NCBI GenBank assembly: GCA_020048755.1
Contig: JAIFMD010000153.1
Location: 1-47,882 of the forward strand
Direction of reading: 5' to 3'
Source of the DNA: Spirochaetota bacterium
GTDB lineage: Bacteria > Spirochaetota > Spirochaetia > Treponematales > UBA12059
DNA length: 47,882 bases
The position numbers and the translations under genes are program-made. The first letter of the stretch is position 1. Every line of letters begins with the position of its first letter. The notes under the pieces were generated by a model that ran no database searches, was not told where the DNA came from, and saw nothing but the letters and a program-made list of their open reading frames with translations. Positions 8,278-17,891 of this stretch are shown here, in pieces.

Positions 8278-9274
8278 GTCATCCTGTGATGAGTGTGCGG
8301 CGGCCGTCGTCATGGACGGCCGCCGTGTCGTTTCCAGCATTGTAGCAACGCAGATTGCACGGCACGCCGAATTCGACGGTGTCGTACCGGAAATTGCTTC
8401 AAGGTTGCATACAGAATGGATACATGATGTAGTTGCCCGATCGCTCGACGAAGCGGGAATCTCCGTTTCTGACCTGGATGGAATCGCAGTTACCTCAAAA
8501 CCAGGACTCGCGGGCTCGTTGCTCGTTGGAGTTTCGTTTGCAAAAGCCCTCGCCTGGGCTGCGGGAAAACCATTTGTAGGCGTCAACCATGTGCTGGCCC
8601 ATTTATATGCCCCGTTACTGGCAGAGGACATCGAATACCCGTTCATCGGGCTCATGGTCTCCGGTGGACACACGATGATCTGCAAGACCAACGGCTTTGA
8701 TGATATCGAGGTACTCGGCACAACCATAGACGATGCCATCGGTGAAGCCTTTGACAAGGTAGCCAAGCATTACGGTCTCGGGTATCCAGGCGGCTCGGCG
8801 ATTGACAGGCTGGCACGCAAAGGCAACGCAGCTGCGTGCAAATTCCCCGCAACCAACCTGTACAAGGGCGAACACCGCTATGATGTATCGTATTCCGGCA
8901 TCAAGACGGCGGCCATCCGGCAACTTGACCAGTTCTGGAATCCTGCATTCGAGCGGACCGACGAGAACCTCGCAGCGGCATTTGAAAAAGCCGCCGTGGA
9001 CATGCTGGTATCGCGACTGTTGCGGGCTGTAGACGATACGGGCATCACTACGGTGGTAGCAGGCGGAGGGGTCGCGGCAAATACCTACCTGAGGGCCAGA
9101 CTCGCAAAGCGGTCCGACCTGACCTTGTACTTTCCACCCTTGTCACTCTGCGGAGACAATGCAGCCATGGTAGCCGGACTGGGCTACCGCATGCTCGCCA
9201 GGGGCGACCGCGACAGCCTGTCACTCAACGCTTCGCCACGAGTCACCGCCTTCAAGCGTTCCGTTCGCTCCTGA
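8252..9274 (+). CDS. tsaD: tRNA N6-adenosine threonylcarbamoyltransferase
   Basis: MTMTILGIESSCDECAAAVV, GVNHVLAHLYAPLL, LMVSGGHTMI, VAGGGVAANTYLR; overlaps the upstream gene by 26 bp. Confidence 0.95.
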   Translation: MTMTILGIESSCDECAAAVVMDGRRVVSSIVATQIARHAEFDGVVPEIASRLHTEWIHDVVARSLDEAGISVSDLDGIAVTSKPGLAGSLLVGVSFAKALAWAAGKPFVGVNHVLAHLYAPLLAEDIEYPFIGLMVSGGHTMICKTNGFDDIEVLGTTIDDAIGEAFDKVAKHYGLGYPGGSAIDRLARKGNAAACKFPATNLYKGEHRYDVSYSGIKTAAIRQLDQFWNPAFERTDENLAAAFEKAAVDMLVSRLLRAVDDTGITTVVAGGGVAANTYLRARLAKRSDLTLYFPPLSLCGDNAAMVAGLGYRMLARGDRDSLSLNASPRVTAFKRSVRS

Positions 9275-9325
9275 CGCGCCATACACACCGACAGAAATGC
9301 AGGATACAGCACGAGGAGGCAGCAG

Positions 9326-9733
9326 TCACTCTGTAAGCCTCTTTCCCTCGTCGATCCGCCTGATGGATTCAATCCGGTTTGAGAGCCCTACCCTGCTGAA
9401 TTCCATTGCGCCGAGTACGGCGCGTTTGTCGCCATCAGGCCCTGGCGCAACCAGCACGAAGTGCAGCGTGCCATCGGCTTCTTCGCCAAAATCGTAGAGT
9501 TCATAGGTTTCCCGCGACAAGGTCCCCAGAACCAGATCAGACTGGAACGAAGAAGTCGTCAGATCTCCGACCGCGGCTTCATCAGAGTCGGACAGCGCAC
9601 GAAAATACTTGACCAGAAGAGTAGCCTTGCCTTCATTGCTGCCGGAATAGACACTCAGGGCAATGACCGCAGCAAGTCCGAGAGCTACAGCACCTGCTCC
9701 GACTCCCAGTACAAGGCGTCTGACATTCCTCAT
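9326..9733 (-). CDS. Hypothetical membrane-anchored protein
   Basis: 135 aa ORF with N-terminal TM segment, in the minus-strand gene run. Confidence 0.55.
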   Translation of the reverse strand: MRNVRRLVLGVGAGAVALGLAAVIALSVYSGSNEGKATLLVKYFRALSDSDEAAVGDLTTSSFQSDLVLGTLSRETYELYDFGEEADGTLHFVLVAPGPDGDKRAVLGAMEFSRVGLSNRIESIRRIDEGKRLTE

Positions 9734-9747
9734 CGTATCACGTGTCC

Positions 9748-10941
9748 TTACTTCTTCACGGCACCCAGTTCAGCGCCGACTCTGGCAAACGCGGCCAACG
9801 CAGAATCGATCTGCTGCGTTGTATGGGCGGCCGAAACCTGTACGCGTATCCTCGCCTTGCCGCGTGGCACAACGGGAAAACTGAAACCGATGACATAGAT
9901 GCCTTCGTCGAGCAGCCTGTCAGCCATGGCGTGGGCGAGGCGCTCATCGTACAGCATCACAGGGCAGATGGGGTGTACTCCGGGCCGCACTTCCAGACCG
10001 GCTTTCGCGAGCCCCTCGCGGAAACGCAGGGTGTTGGATTCAAGCCTGTCCCGCAACGCAGTCGATGCGGACAGGATTTCAAGCGCCTTGAGGGTACCTC
10101 CAACGATGGCTGGAGGTACGGTGTTTGAAAATAGATAAGGCCTGGCCTTCTGGCGCAGGTATTCCACGATTTCCGCGCGCCCCGCTATACAACCGCCGGA
10201 TGCTCCGCCGAGGGCCTTGCCAAAGGTCGTGGTTATTATGTCAACGCGGCCCATAACTCCACAGTATTCTGGTGTACCTCGGCCACGCGCTCCGACGAAC
10301 CCGGTAGCATGGCTGTCATCAACCATCACCAGTGCATCGTATTTTTCGGCAAGATCGCAGATGCGTCCAAGATCGGCGATGTCGCCGTCCATGGAAAAAA
10401 CGCCGTCGGTAGCAACAAGGCGCAAGCGCTTGCCTGCCGCTGACTTGAGCTTGGCTTCAAGGTCCTCAAAATTGTTATGCTCATAAATGAGCCGGTCGGC
10501 CTTGCTGAGACGTACACCGTCGATGATCGAGGCATGGTTGAGGCTGTCTGCGATTATGGCACAATCAGCATCCAACAATGGTTCAAAGACCGCCGCATTG
10601 GCATCGAAACACGAGGAAAAGAGTATCGTGTCTTCAGTCCCCAGAAAATCCGAGAGGGCTTTTTCCAAAAGCTTGTGAGGCTGCTGGGTTCCGCAGATAA
10701 AACGGACGCTCGAGAGTCCGTACCCCCACTCATCCAGAGCTCGTTTGGCCGCCTCGCGTATTGATGGATCATTGGCCAGCCCAAGGTAATTATTGGCGCA
10801 GAAATTAACGACGCTTTTTCCATCCTTTACGGAGATGACAGAACCCTGAGGCGTCATGATGACGCGCTCGCCCTTGTAAAGGCCTTCGCTGCGTATAGCC
10901 TGGAGCTTGCCGTGCAGCTCCTCTTTCAAAGTTCCATACAT
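9748..10941 (-). CDS. kbl: Glycine C-acetyltransferase (2-amino-3-ketobutyrate CoA ligase)
   Basis: [57 protein letters not shown]. Confidence 0.93.
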   Translation of the reverse strand: MYGTLKEELHGKLQAIRSEGLYKGERVIMTPQGSVISVKDGKSVVNFCANNYLGLANDPSIREAAKRALDEWGYGLSSVRFICGTQQPHKLLEKALSDFLGTEDTILFSSCFDANAAVFEPLLDADCAIIADSLNHASIIDGVRLSKADRLIYEHNNFEDLEAKLKSAAGKRLRLVATDGVFSMDGDIADLGRICDLAEKYDALVMVDDSHATGFVGARGRGTPEYCGVMGRVDIITTTFGKALGGASGGCIAGRAEIVEYLRQKARPYLFSNTVPPAIVGGTLKALEILSASTALRDRLESNTLRFREGLAKAGLEVRPGVHPICPVMLYDERLAHAMADRLLDEGIYVIGFSFPVVPRGKARIRVQVSAAHTTQQIDSALAAFARVGAELGAVKK

Positions 10942-11017
10942 TGAAAACTCTCCTTTGGATGTACTTTATTCTATCTCCCGGCTACCCCTGAAACAATGAC
11001 TGGGGCCACAGGGACAC

Positions 11018-12331
11018 TCAAAGCAAGGTAGAAGCCAGCTCCGCGAGTTCACTCCGCTCCGTCTTCTGAAGCGTTACGTGGCCATAGATGGACTGACCTT
11101 TGAACGCATCGACCAGGTACGAGAGACCGTTGGAATTGGCATCCAGGTACATATTGTCTATCTGGTATGGATCCCCGGTCAAAACTACTTTAGTGCCCTT
11201 GCCTGCCCGCGAGACGATGGTCTTGATTTCATGCGGGGTCAGGTTCTGGGCTTCGTCGATGATGATGTATTCGTCTGGAAGCGAGCGGCCACGAATATAG
11301 GAAAGTGCTTCTATCTCTATCTGCTTGTCCTTGATCATCTGGTCTACCGTCTTCATCTTTTCTTTGTCCCGCTTGTGGGCACCCATGATGTATTCCAGGT
11401 TATCGAACAGCGGCTGCATCCAGTTGGACATCTTGGCTGACTTTTCCCCTGGCAGGTAACCGATATCCTTGCCGACCGGTACGACAGGCCGGGTGACGAG
11501 CATCTTGGCGTAGACCTTCTCGTCGAAGACCTTCCTGAGTCCTGCGGCGATCGCAAGGAGGGTCTTGCCGGTACCGGCTTTGCCGACCAGGGTGACAAGC
11601 CGTAGATTGTCGTCCATGAGCAATTCCAGAGCCACGCGCTGTCGGGCATTGAGGGGAGCAATGCCGGAGACAGAACCAACATCCTCCTTCAGAGCCTCGA
11701 TGACGCCTTCATCAGGCCTGCAGCGTGCGATGCGTTCCCGTGTCGAGCCACGTTCTTTTAGTATTACAAACTCGTTGGGCCGCAGGCGGTCCTTCCACGG
11801 CAGGCTTCCTGTGGCATCGAATGCCGCAAAAAGATCTTGTGCTACTTCCACCTCGCTCACACCCTGGTACAGCGTTGCGATATCTACTTTTTCCTTCTCG
11901 TAGTCAACTGCCTTGACACCGAGGGCTGTGGCCTTTACACGTGCGTTGATGTCTTTTGATACGAAAAAAACCTGCCGGCCGCTTTCCTTGATGGCAGCAG
12001 CGCACAGGATTATCCGGTTGTCAGGCTTTGTGGTGTCAAAACCCTTGGGACCTTTGTCAGACTGCGCCAGTGACACACGCAGGATTGAACCGTTTTCCAG
12101 CTTTACTCCATCATGGAGATCTCCGCGCCTGGATACCGAATCAAGAAAGCGTATTGCATCGCGGGCAGTCTTGGCCCGCTGGTCGGCATAGGTCTTAAGA
12201 TTGTCGAGTTCTTCGAGTACCTGGAGCGGAATCACTATTTCGTTGTCCCTGAACGACAGGATAGATTCAGGGTTGTGGATGAGCACATTGGTGTCAATGA
12301 CGAATACTTTGCGGTCGCCTGATTCAATCAT
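11018..12331 (-). CDS. PIN domain-PhoH family ATPase
   Basis: PIN: VFVIDTNVLIHNPESI; PhoH: LVTLVGKAGTGKTLLAIAAGL, YIIIDEAQNLTPHEIKTI. Start revised to 12331 (MIESGDRK, preceded by GGAGG). Confidence 0.92.
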   Translation of the reverse strand: MIESGDRKVFVIDTNVLIHNPESILSFRDNEIVIPLQVLEELDNLKTYADQRAKTARDAIRFLDSVSRRGDLHDGVKLENGSILRVSLAQSDKGPKGFDTTKPDNRIILCAAAIKESGRQVFFVSKDINARVKATALGVKAVDYEKEKVDIATLYQGVSEVEVAQDLFAAFDATGSLPWKDRLRPNEFVILKERGSTRERIARCRPDEGVIEALKEDVGSVSGIAPLNARQRVALELLMDDNLRLVTLVGKAGTGKTLLAIAAGLRKVFDEKVYAKMLVTRPVVPVGKDIGYLPGEKSAKMSNWMQPLFDNLEYIMGAHKRDKEKMKTVDQMIKDKQIEIEALSYIRGRSLPDEYIIIDEAQNLTPHEIKTIVSRAGKGTKVVLTGDPYQIDNMYLDANSNGLSYLVDAFKGQSIYGHVTLQKTERSELAELASTLL

Positions 12332-12360
12332 GCTGCCTCCTGTGAAGATAAAACTTTTCG

Positions 12361-12918
12361 TCAGCGTTTTGCCGGTTTCAGATAGCCAAAGATGCTTCCG
12401 CAAAGACCGCCTATGATGTGGCCGAACTCCGATACGTTATTGGCCCTGAATGCGTTGAACACTTCCTTGCCCAGATACAACAGCATGATGAGGATGAAGG
12501 TCAGGGGAATCTCACCCTTGTTGAAATTGGTGAACGACGCAAGCAGTATCATCATGAAGACAATGCCGCTTGCCCCCATGAGGCCGGTGGGAAACAGCAG
12601 TATATTGAGCAAGCCGGTTACCAGGGCCGTGATTACGGCCATCAGGGCCATTCCGCCGGATCCATACGTTGCCTCCAGTATCGGGCCAAGCAACAGGATG
12701 AACGAGAAGTTGGACAGGAAATGGTTGATGTCGGCATGCCCGAATACATGCGTAAAGAGACATATATAGTCACGGATGGAACCAGCCTGGAAATCACCGC
12801 GACCAGGTACGGAAAACCAGTTGGCTGTCAGGCCCGGGAACAAGGCATTGAGAAGCAATACAACAGCACAGATAAACGTAAAAGTCAAAGTCGTGGGGGC
12901 GTTGTAGCGTATGGTCAT
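12361..12918 (-). CDS. Rhomboid family intramembrane protease
   Basis: HADINHFLSNFSFILLLGPILEATYG, GASGIVFMM catalytic Ser, FGHIIGGLCGSIFGY catalytic His; multiple TM. Start 12918 or 12948. Confidence 0.88.
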   Translation of the reverse strand: MTIRYNAPTTLTFTFICAVVLLLNALFPGLTANWFSVPGRGDFQAGSIRDYICLFTHVFGHADINHFLSNFSFILLLGPILEATYGSGGMALMAVITALVTGLLNILLFPTGLMGASGIVFMMILLASFTNFNKGEIPLTFILIMLLYLGKEVFNAFRANNVSEFGHIIGGLCGSIFGYLKPAKR

Positions 12919-12931
12919 AGGGTGCTCCTCG

Positions 12932-13714
12932 TCAAAGCTCGAGCTCAAGCGTTACCGGACAATGATCGGACCCCGTAATGGCATTCCGGATAGCCGCTGA
13001 CTTTATGGCCGGCACCAGTCCTTCATCGACACAGTGATAGTCGATGCGCCAGCCTATGTCCTTCTCGCGAGCCTTCATCCGGTAACTCCACCAGCTGTAA
13101 TGGCCAGGCTCTCCTGGATGCAGGCGGCGGAAGGTGTCAGCATAACCGCTGGACAGGTATCGGGCCATCCAGGCCCGTTCTTCGGGCAAGTAGCCGGGGT
13201 TTCCTACATTTTCCTTGGGGCGGGCAAGGTCTATGGGCTCGTGGGCGATGTTGAAATCCCCGGCAACGACAATGTGCCGTCCTTCGGCAACAACGGCATC
13301 ACAGCGGGCGAGTACGGCATCACAGAATCGCAACTTGTAGTCTATCCGGGCCCCGGCATCCTGGGAGTTGGGAAAGTACGCGCTGGCAACGACAAACTCG
13401 CCAAAATCAGCTTCAAGATAGCGCCCCTCGTCGTCGAATTCCTCGACTCCGAGCAGCCGCACCGACCTGGGCTCGATCCTGGTGTATATGGCTACGCCTG
13501 AGTATCCGCGGCGTTTGGCACTGGACCAGAATGGTGTAAACCTTTTACCTTCCGCATCATCAGCCTCGAAGAATTCCTTGCTTAGTTGTGACGGATCTGC
13601 CTTGGTTTCCTGCACGCACACGATATCCGCCGATTCATCGGCAAGCCACTGAAAAAACCCTTTCGTAGAGGCCGACCGTATGCCATTCACGTTCCATGAT
13701 GCAAGTCTCGTCAT
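12932..13714 (-). CDS. xth: Exodeoxyribonuclease III
   Basis: LASWNVNGIRS, VCVQETKAD, VAGDFNIAHEPIDLARPKEN, HYSWWSYR, GSDHCPV. Confidence 0.93.
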   Translation of the reverse strand: MTRLASWNVNGIRSASTKGFFQWLADESADIVCVQETKADPSQLSKEFFEADDAEGKRFTPFWSSAKRRGYSGVAIYTRIEPRSVRLLGVEEFDDEGRYLEADFGEFVVASAYFPNSQDAGARIDYKLRFCDAVLARCDAVVAEGRHIVVAGDFNIAHEPIDLARPKENVGNPGYLPEERAWMARYLSSGYADTFRRLHPGEPGHYSWWSYRMKAREKDIGWRIDYHCVDEGLVPAIKSAAIRNAITGSDHCPVTLELEL

Positions 13715-13761
13715 GCGTTGCTCCATTCATCGATGCATTCCGTTGCCCGGACAGGGCAGTG

Positions 13762-14958
13762 CTATGAAAAGAAGCCGTCAAATACCATATCGCAGGCTGC
13801 ACGGCCAGCCAGAACCGGATCCCAACGATAGCCCCTGACACTCGGAGCATGCCCATCAGGTCCCGGACGCCCGGATAGATACTGCCCGGTTTCCCGCGCG
13901 ATGAGTTCCGATAGCGCTGCCGACCGTGAAATGATCATGAATTCACCCGGATCGAGCAGGTGGCGCACATTGAGCAGCGCTATCGATGCCTTTCCCATGG
14001 ATGGACCCAGTGCGTCGAACGTAGCTCGATCTCCTGCGCAGAGCAGGCTGTCGAGTTCCTTGAAATCAATGCAGGGACGAGCTGCGGCAACGGTAGAGAC
14101 AAGAGCTTCTTCCGACAGGTAGGCTTCAAGGCAACCAGTTCCACCGCAGGCGCAGCCTGGCCCGAGAGGATCCATAGTCATGTGCCCTATCTCTATGGCG
14201 GTTTTACCACCGTTTTCATAAGGTATGCCAGCCCGCACGAAAGCACCGCCAACGCCAGCCCGCACCAGCAAGGCAAAAGTACTGCCGGCATCGCTGACGC
14301 GCGAGGGCGTCGATGCATTGCGGCTGGAACCATACCGGTATGCAGCTACAGCGGCCACGGTGGCATTGTTACCCATCCTCACTGTAGCGCCAAATCGTTC
14401 AGACAGTCTGTCAGCCAGAGGAAACCCGGACAGGCCGGGGATTCTATTATATTCCAGAACTTTGCCCCGGGATAGGTCAACAACTCCAGGAGCACCTACC
14501 CCGATACCGAGAAGCGGGCCTCCGGGGGCCCGGTCCAGTGCGTCGGCAGCAAGCTGTACCACGATGGCGTAAGCCGCGTCCGCATCTGCATCAAGAGGTA
14601 TCGCACGCTCTTCGGCATACAGTACTGTAGCCGAGAAATCCTCTACCACGACCGACGCTGCACCAGCCCTGAAATCCAGCCCGACGATACGGTATGCGCC
14701 GGGAACAGTGGCATACCAGGTTGGTCTACGGCCTTTCCTGTCGGTTGCGAGCGGAGGAGACGCAACGGGTTCTATGAGTCCCGCACGCTCGAGTTCACCA
14801 AAAATCCTGAAAACAGTAGGCGCCTTGAGGCCGGATGTAGCAGCCACTTCACTCTGGGATGCCTTGGGAGCGTGGAATACCATGCCCAGGACCAACCGTT
14901 CGTTCCGTTCCTTGATATCCGCAGCCCGGATGGGTACCCGGTCCCTGAGGTCGGTCAT
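13762..14958 (-). CDS. ROK family transcriptional regulator/sugar kinase
   Basis: N-terminal wHTH; LGIGVGAPGVVDLSRGKVLEYNRIPG; zinc motif GPGCACGGTGCLEAYLS. Confidence 0.88.
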   Translation of the reverse strand: MTDLRDRVPIRAADIKERNERLVLGMVFHAPKASQSEVAATSGLKAPTVFRIFGELERAGLIEPVASPPLATDRKGRRPTWYATVPGAYRIVGLDFRAGAASVVVEDFSATVLYAEERAIPLDADADAAYAIVVQLAADALDRAPGGPLLGIGVGAPGVVDLSRGKVLEYNRIPGLSGFPLADRLSERFGATVRMGNNATVAAVAAYRYGSSRNASTPSRVSDAGSTFALLVRAGVGGAFVRAGIPYENGGKTAIEIGHMTMDPLGPGCACGGTGCLEAYLSEEALVSTVAAARPCIDFKELDSLLCAGDRATFDALGPSMGKASIALLNVRHLLDPGEFMIISRSAALSELIARETGQYLSGRPGPDGHAPSVRGYRWDPVLAGRAACDMVFDGFFS

Positions 14959-15941
14959 GGTGTGGCCAGAATGTTCAGTTCTACCGACAGCACTACATGA
15001 TAAACCTTGCCGCGGAGTGCCATGAACTTCCGTGTCATTGCATAGTCGCCTATTCTAAAGAACAAGGTATGCTCTCCGGGTTCCACCGCAAATCCGTCCA
15101 GTTCGGACATGGGGACTACCTGACCGTCCAGCGATACATACGTGCCGGCGGGAGCCTGGAATACCAGCAGGGGTGCATTGGGAGTAAGTGTGACATTCAG
15201 CGGTATGACGCGCCCTGCTTCGACAGCGACTGTGATTATTTCTTCACGATAACCCTCGGCACTCACCCGAACGACCCGAGGGCCTTTTTTTGCCAAGATC
15301 ATGGCTTGTGCGTCTTCGGCGCGTTTGTCATCGACGAATATCGATACTAAAGGGCGATCAGCGCCATCTGGTACTGAAACGGAAACTCTAAGGCCTCCCT
15401 CATCACGAAGCACAGGTCTGACAGTCAGCCTGAACTCGGCCGTTTCCATGGAGGGCAGGATTCCTTTACCGATGGGTGTAAGTTTGAAAACGAGTGGAAA
15501 CCGGTCGATTCCTGCAACTGATGGAACCAGACTGGCAAATGGATTGTTCTTGATGCCATGCCTGTCGATTATGGGGACTATGAGGTTCAACGATACCCGG
15601 GCCGGTAGTGGTTGGGTTGCAACGAGGTCAGCGACATAGTCAAACCTGCCAGGGGACGGCTGGGGCTGTAATCTTGTGAAGATTGACCATGCAATGGAAG
15701 ATTCTGCCCCCTGGAATGTTTTTGGTATCCGCAACTCGAACTCTACACCCTGGATGAATGTCGGATCAGCAGGAAAACTCACGGCTACAGCTTCATTGTA
15801 CCGCAGAACGACGGTTACCCCTTCAGGGTTCTCAGATGAAAGCGTTGCCACTGAGGCAAAGTCGGTCCTGAGTCCTTGCGAAAAGACCGATGCAGTGGAG
15901 AGGATCAACAGCAGGCATAAAAGGCTATGGACACGTTTCAT
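14955..15941 (-). CDS. Secreted protein with C-terminal PEGA-like domains
   Basis: Signal peptide; LLVFQAPAGTYVSLDGQVVPMSELDGFAVEPGEHTLFFRIGDY. Confidence 0.6.
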   Translation of the reverse strand: MKRVHSLLCLLLILSTASVFSQGLRTDFASVATLSSENPEGVTVVLRYNEAVAVSFPADPTFIQGVEFELRIPKTFQGAESSIAWSIFTRLQPQPSPGRFDYVADLVATQPLPARVSLNLIVPIIDRHGIKNNPFASLVPSVAGIDRFPLVFKLTPIGKGILPSMETAEFRLTVRPVLRDEGGLRVSVSVPDGADRPLVSIFVDDKRAEDAQAMILAKKGPRVVRVSAEGYREEIITVAVEAGRVIPLNVTLTPNAPLLVFQAPAGTYVSLDGQVVPMSELDGFAVEPGEHTLFFRIGDYAMTRKFMALRGKVYHVVLSVELNILATP

Positions 15942-16858
15942 TGCTTCAATCCAGGTATATAACTAGAGGGATCCCTGGCTTTACCACTGAGCCGTATCTC
16001 AAAGTGAAGATGCGGCCCGGTTGACAAGCCGGTCGAACCGACCGCTCCTATTATTGTACCCGATTGAACCGTTTGGTTCAACACGACAGCAATGCGGGAG
16101 AGATGGCCATAGATAGTGCGTAGTCCCCCCTCATGTTCGAGGATGATGCGCAACCCTAAAACGGGGTCATCACCAGCAGCTACAACCGTGCCTTCCCGTG
16201 CCGCAATCACATTCGTTCCAAACGGAGCAGCTAGATCAACACCTTCATGCATCCTGTCGTGGCCATCTATGGGGCTACTCCTGAAACCATACCTGCTGGT
16301 CAACACACTGTCAGGCAGTGGCATGCGGAACCCTATTTCAAGAAAAAAAGAGCGTTCTGTGGGGAAAAGCCTTGAGCCCGGATAGAATGTAAAACCACGC
16401 TCCACGCCGCCAACTGTAGCGACTACCCGCTGCATCGGAACGTTTGCAATGGCACTACGGGACGCCAGCAGCACATCCAGATCATTGCGTGGCGTGTCTG
16501 GTACGAACACGCCTGCAATTGAAGGTATGAGGACAACTTCTCCCTCCCTGAAAGATCTTGTCTTACTGATTCCATTGAGTGTTACAAGTGTTTCGTAGGG
16601 CATCGAAAGCCGGGCGGCTACAGCAAGAAGCTCCTCACCTCCTGTCGCAATCCATTGACAGATAAAAAAATCAGGATAAGGGGCGGTTGCCATCTCAGCC
16701 CTGTAACCCTGAGCCAGGGAATCCTGGATCTGTACAAAAAGAAGATCCCGTGGTGACAGTCGCTGGATGGAGGGATAACTCGATGGGATGGCTGCCGCAG
16801 GAAGCCCCAGCAGCACTGAAAAAGAACAAAAACACAGCAAGAAAACCGCAGGCTTCAC
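15938..16858 (-). CDS. LysM/M23 family metallopeptidase
   Basis: Signal peptide, LysM-like segment, SRYGFRSSPIDGHDRMHEGVDLAAPFG ... GHLSRIAV ... GPHLHFEIRLSG. Confidence 0.87.
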   Translation of the reverse strand: MKPAVFLLCFCSFSVLLGLPAAAIPSSYPSIQRLSPRDLLFVQIQDSLAQGYRAEMATAPYPDFFICQWIATGGEELLAVAARLSMPYETLVTLNGISKTRSFREGEVVLIPSIAGVFVPDTPRNDLDVLLASRSAIANVPMQRVVATVGGVERGFTFYPGSRLFPTERSFFLEIGFRMPLPDSVLTSRYGFRSSPIDGHDRMHEGVDLAAPFGTNVIAAREGTVVAAGDDPVLGLRIILEHEGGLRTIYGHLSRIAVVLNQTVQSGTIIGAVGSTGLSTGPHLHFEIRLSGKARDPSSYIPGLKQ

Positions 16859-17109
16859 GATTCAGGGGCTGCGTTGGTCGAATCCGCTTTACGACGCCTT
16901 GATTTCTCACGAGTTACCGCTATGAGGCCACCTGCTGCTACGACCAGCATCAGGAACGAATAGATGCGTGTGTGCGATGTAGCAAGGTACCACAAAGGCC
17001 AGACAACCGCAGTAGCTACAGCTACGACTAACACTACGCCTGCAAGTCCGAGCAACATACTCTTTATGGCCCCTTGCACCTGCACGCAGGCAACATGAAG
17101 GGTCTTCAT
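16855..17109 (-). CDS. Hypothetical small membrane protein
   Basis: Start at MKTLHVACVQ, overlapping the upstream stop (17106) by 4 bp; two TM segments. Confidence 0.6.
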   Translation of the reverse strand: MKTLHVACVQVQGAIKSMLLGLAGVVLVVAVATAVVWPLWYLATSHTRIYSFLMLVVAAGGLIAVTREKSRRRKADSTNAAPES

Positions 17110-17858
17110 TCTGCACTCTTGAGGGCCAAGGGGATAAGACGCAAGTACGCCAGAGCCAGAGCGCATTCCTCATTTCCCAGTCTCCTCGCAGCCTTATCAA
17201 GGAGTAGCCCAGGAACGCGGCCATTAGCCGAGGCCTCATAGAGTTCGGCGACGACAGGCCTGGACTTCCATCTTCTGGCGAGCAAGGAACAGAGAGCCTG
17301 GGCTTCTTCTTTTTCATCGCCTGACAGCACGGGTTCCATGGCATCGGATTTATAGAATGCTGCAGGTCCGAGGGCCACAGCCTCGTCACGCCAGGCCTCA
17401 ACCAGGTCGACGATACGACTTTCAGAGAAATATGCACCATCTATGGCGCGCCTGAACCTGAGTACGGATTCCAGATGCCGGGGAGACGATAAAGCATGTC
17501 GCTCGCTCGCAAAGAACACCGCAGCTGCTGCCAGCGAACCCAACAGTAACTCGTCGATCAGTGGAACTGGATCCCTGACAAGGATGGACAGAAACAGGTA
17601 CACAGCTATGAAGGTCCCCGTTGTAAGGGCAAGTCGGAGATAGTACCCCTTATTCAGATAATATCGTCTGGTTCCCTTCTCCATGGCTGCGTACAACGCA
17701 GTTCTAATCGAATCAGCATCCCTGGGTGAGTCACCTGAACTATATCTGCCAATGATCGAGCCGGTTTCAGCGGATTTGAATACTTCAGCCGTATCGAATG
17801 GGTGCAGTACTATGGGCTTTCTGGAATCGAGTACGAAGATATAATTGGTTGGGCTCAT
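17106..17858 (-). CDS. Hypothetical membrane protein
   Basis: 250 aa, two central TM segments, coupled to the flanking ORF. Confidence 0.65.
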   Translation of the reverse strand: MSPTNYIFVLDSRKPIVLHPFDTAEVFKSAETGSIIGRYSSGDSPRDADSIRTALYAAMEKGTRRYYLNKGYYLRLALTTGTFIAVYLFLSILVRDPVPLIDELLLGSLAAAAVFFASERHALSSPRHLESVLRFRRAIDGAYFSESRIVDLVEAWRDEAVALGPAAFYKSDAMEPVLSGDEKEEAQALCSLLARRWKSRPVVAELYEASANGRVPGLLLDKAARRLGNEECALALAYLRLIPLALKSAE

Positions 17859-17891
17859 GTAGTGTTAAAGTACGATTGACCCGAGCGGCTG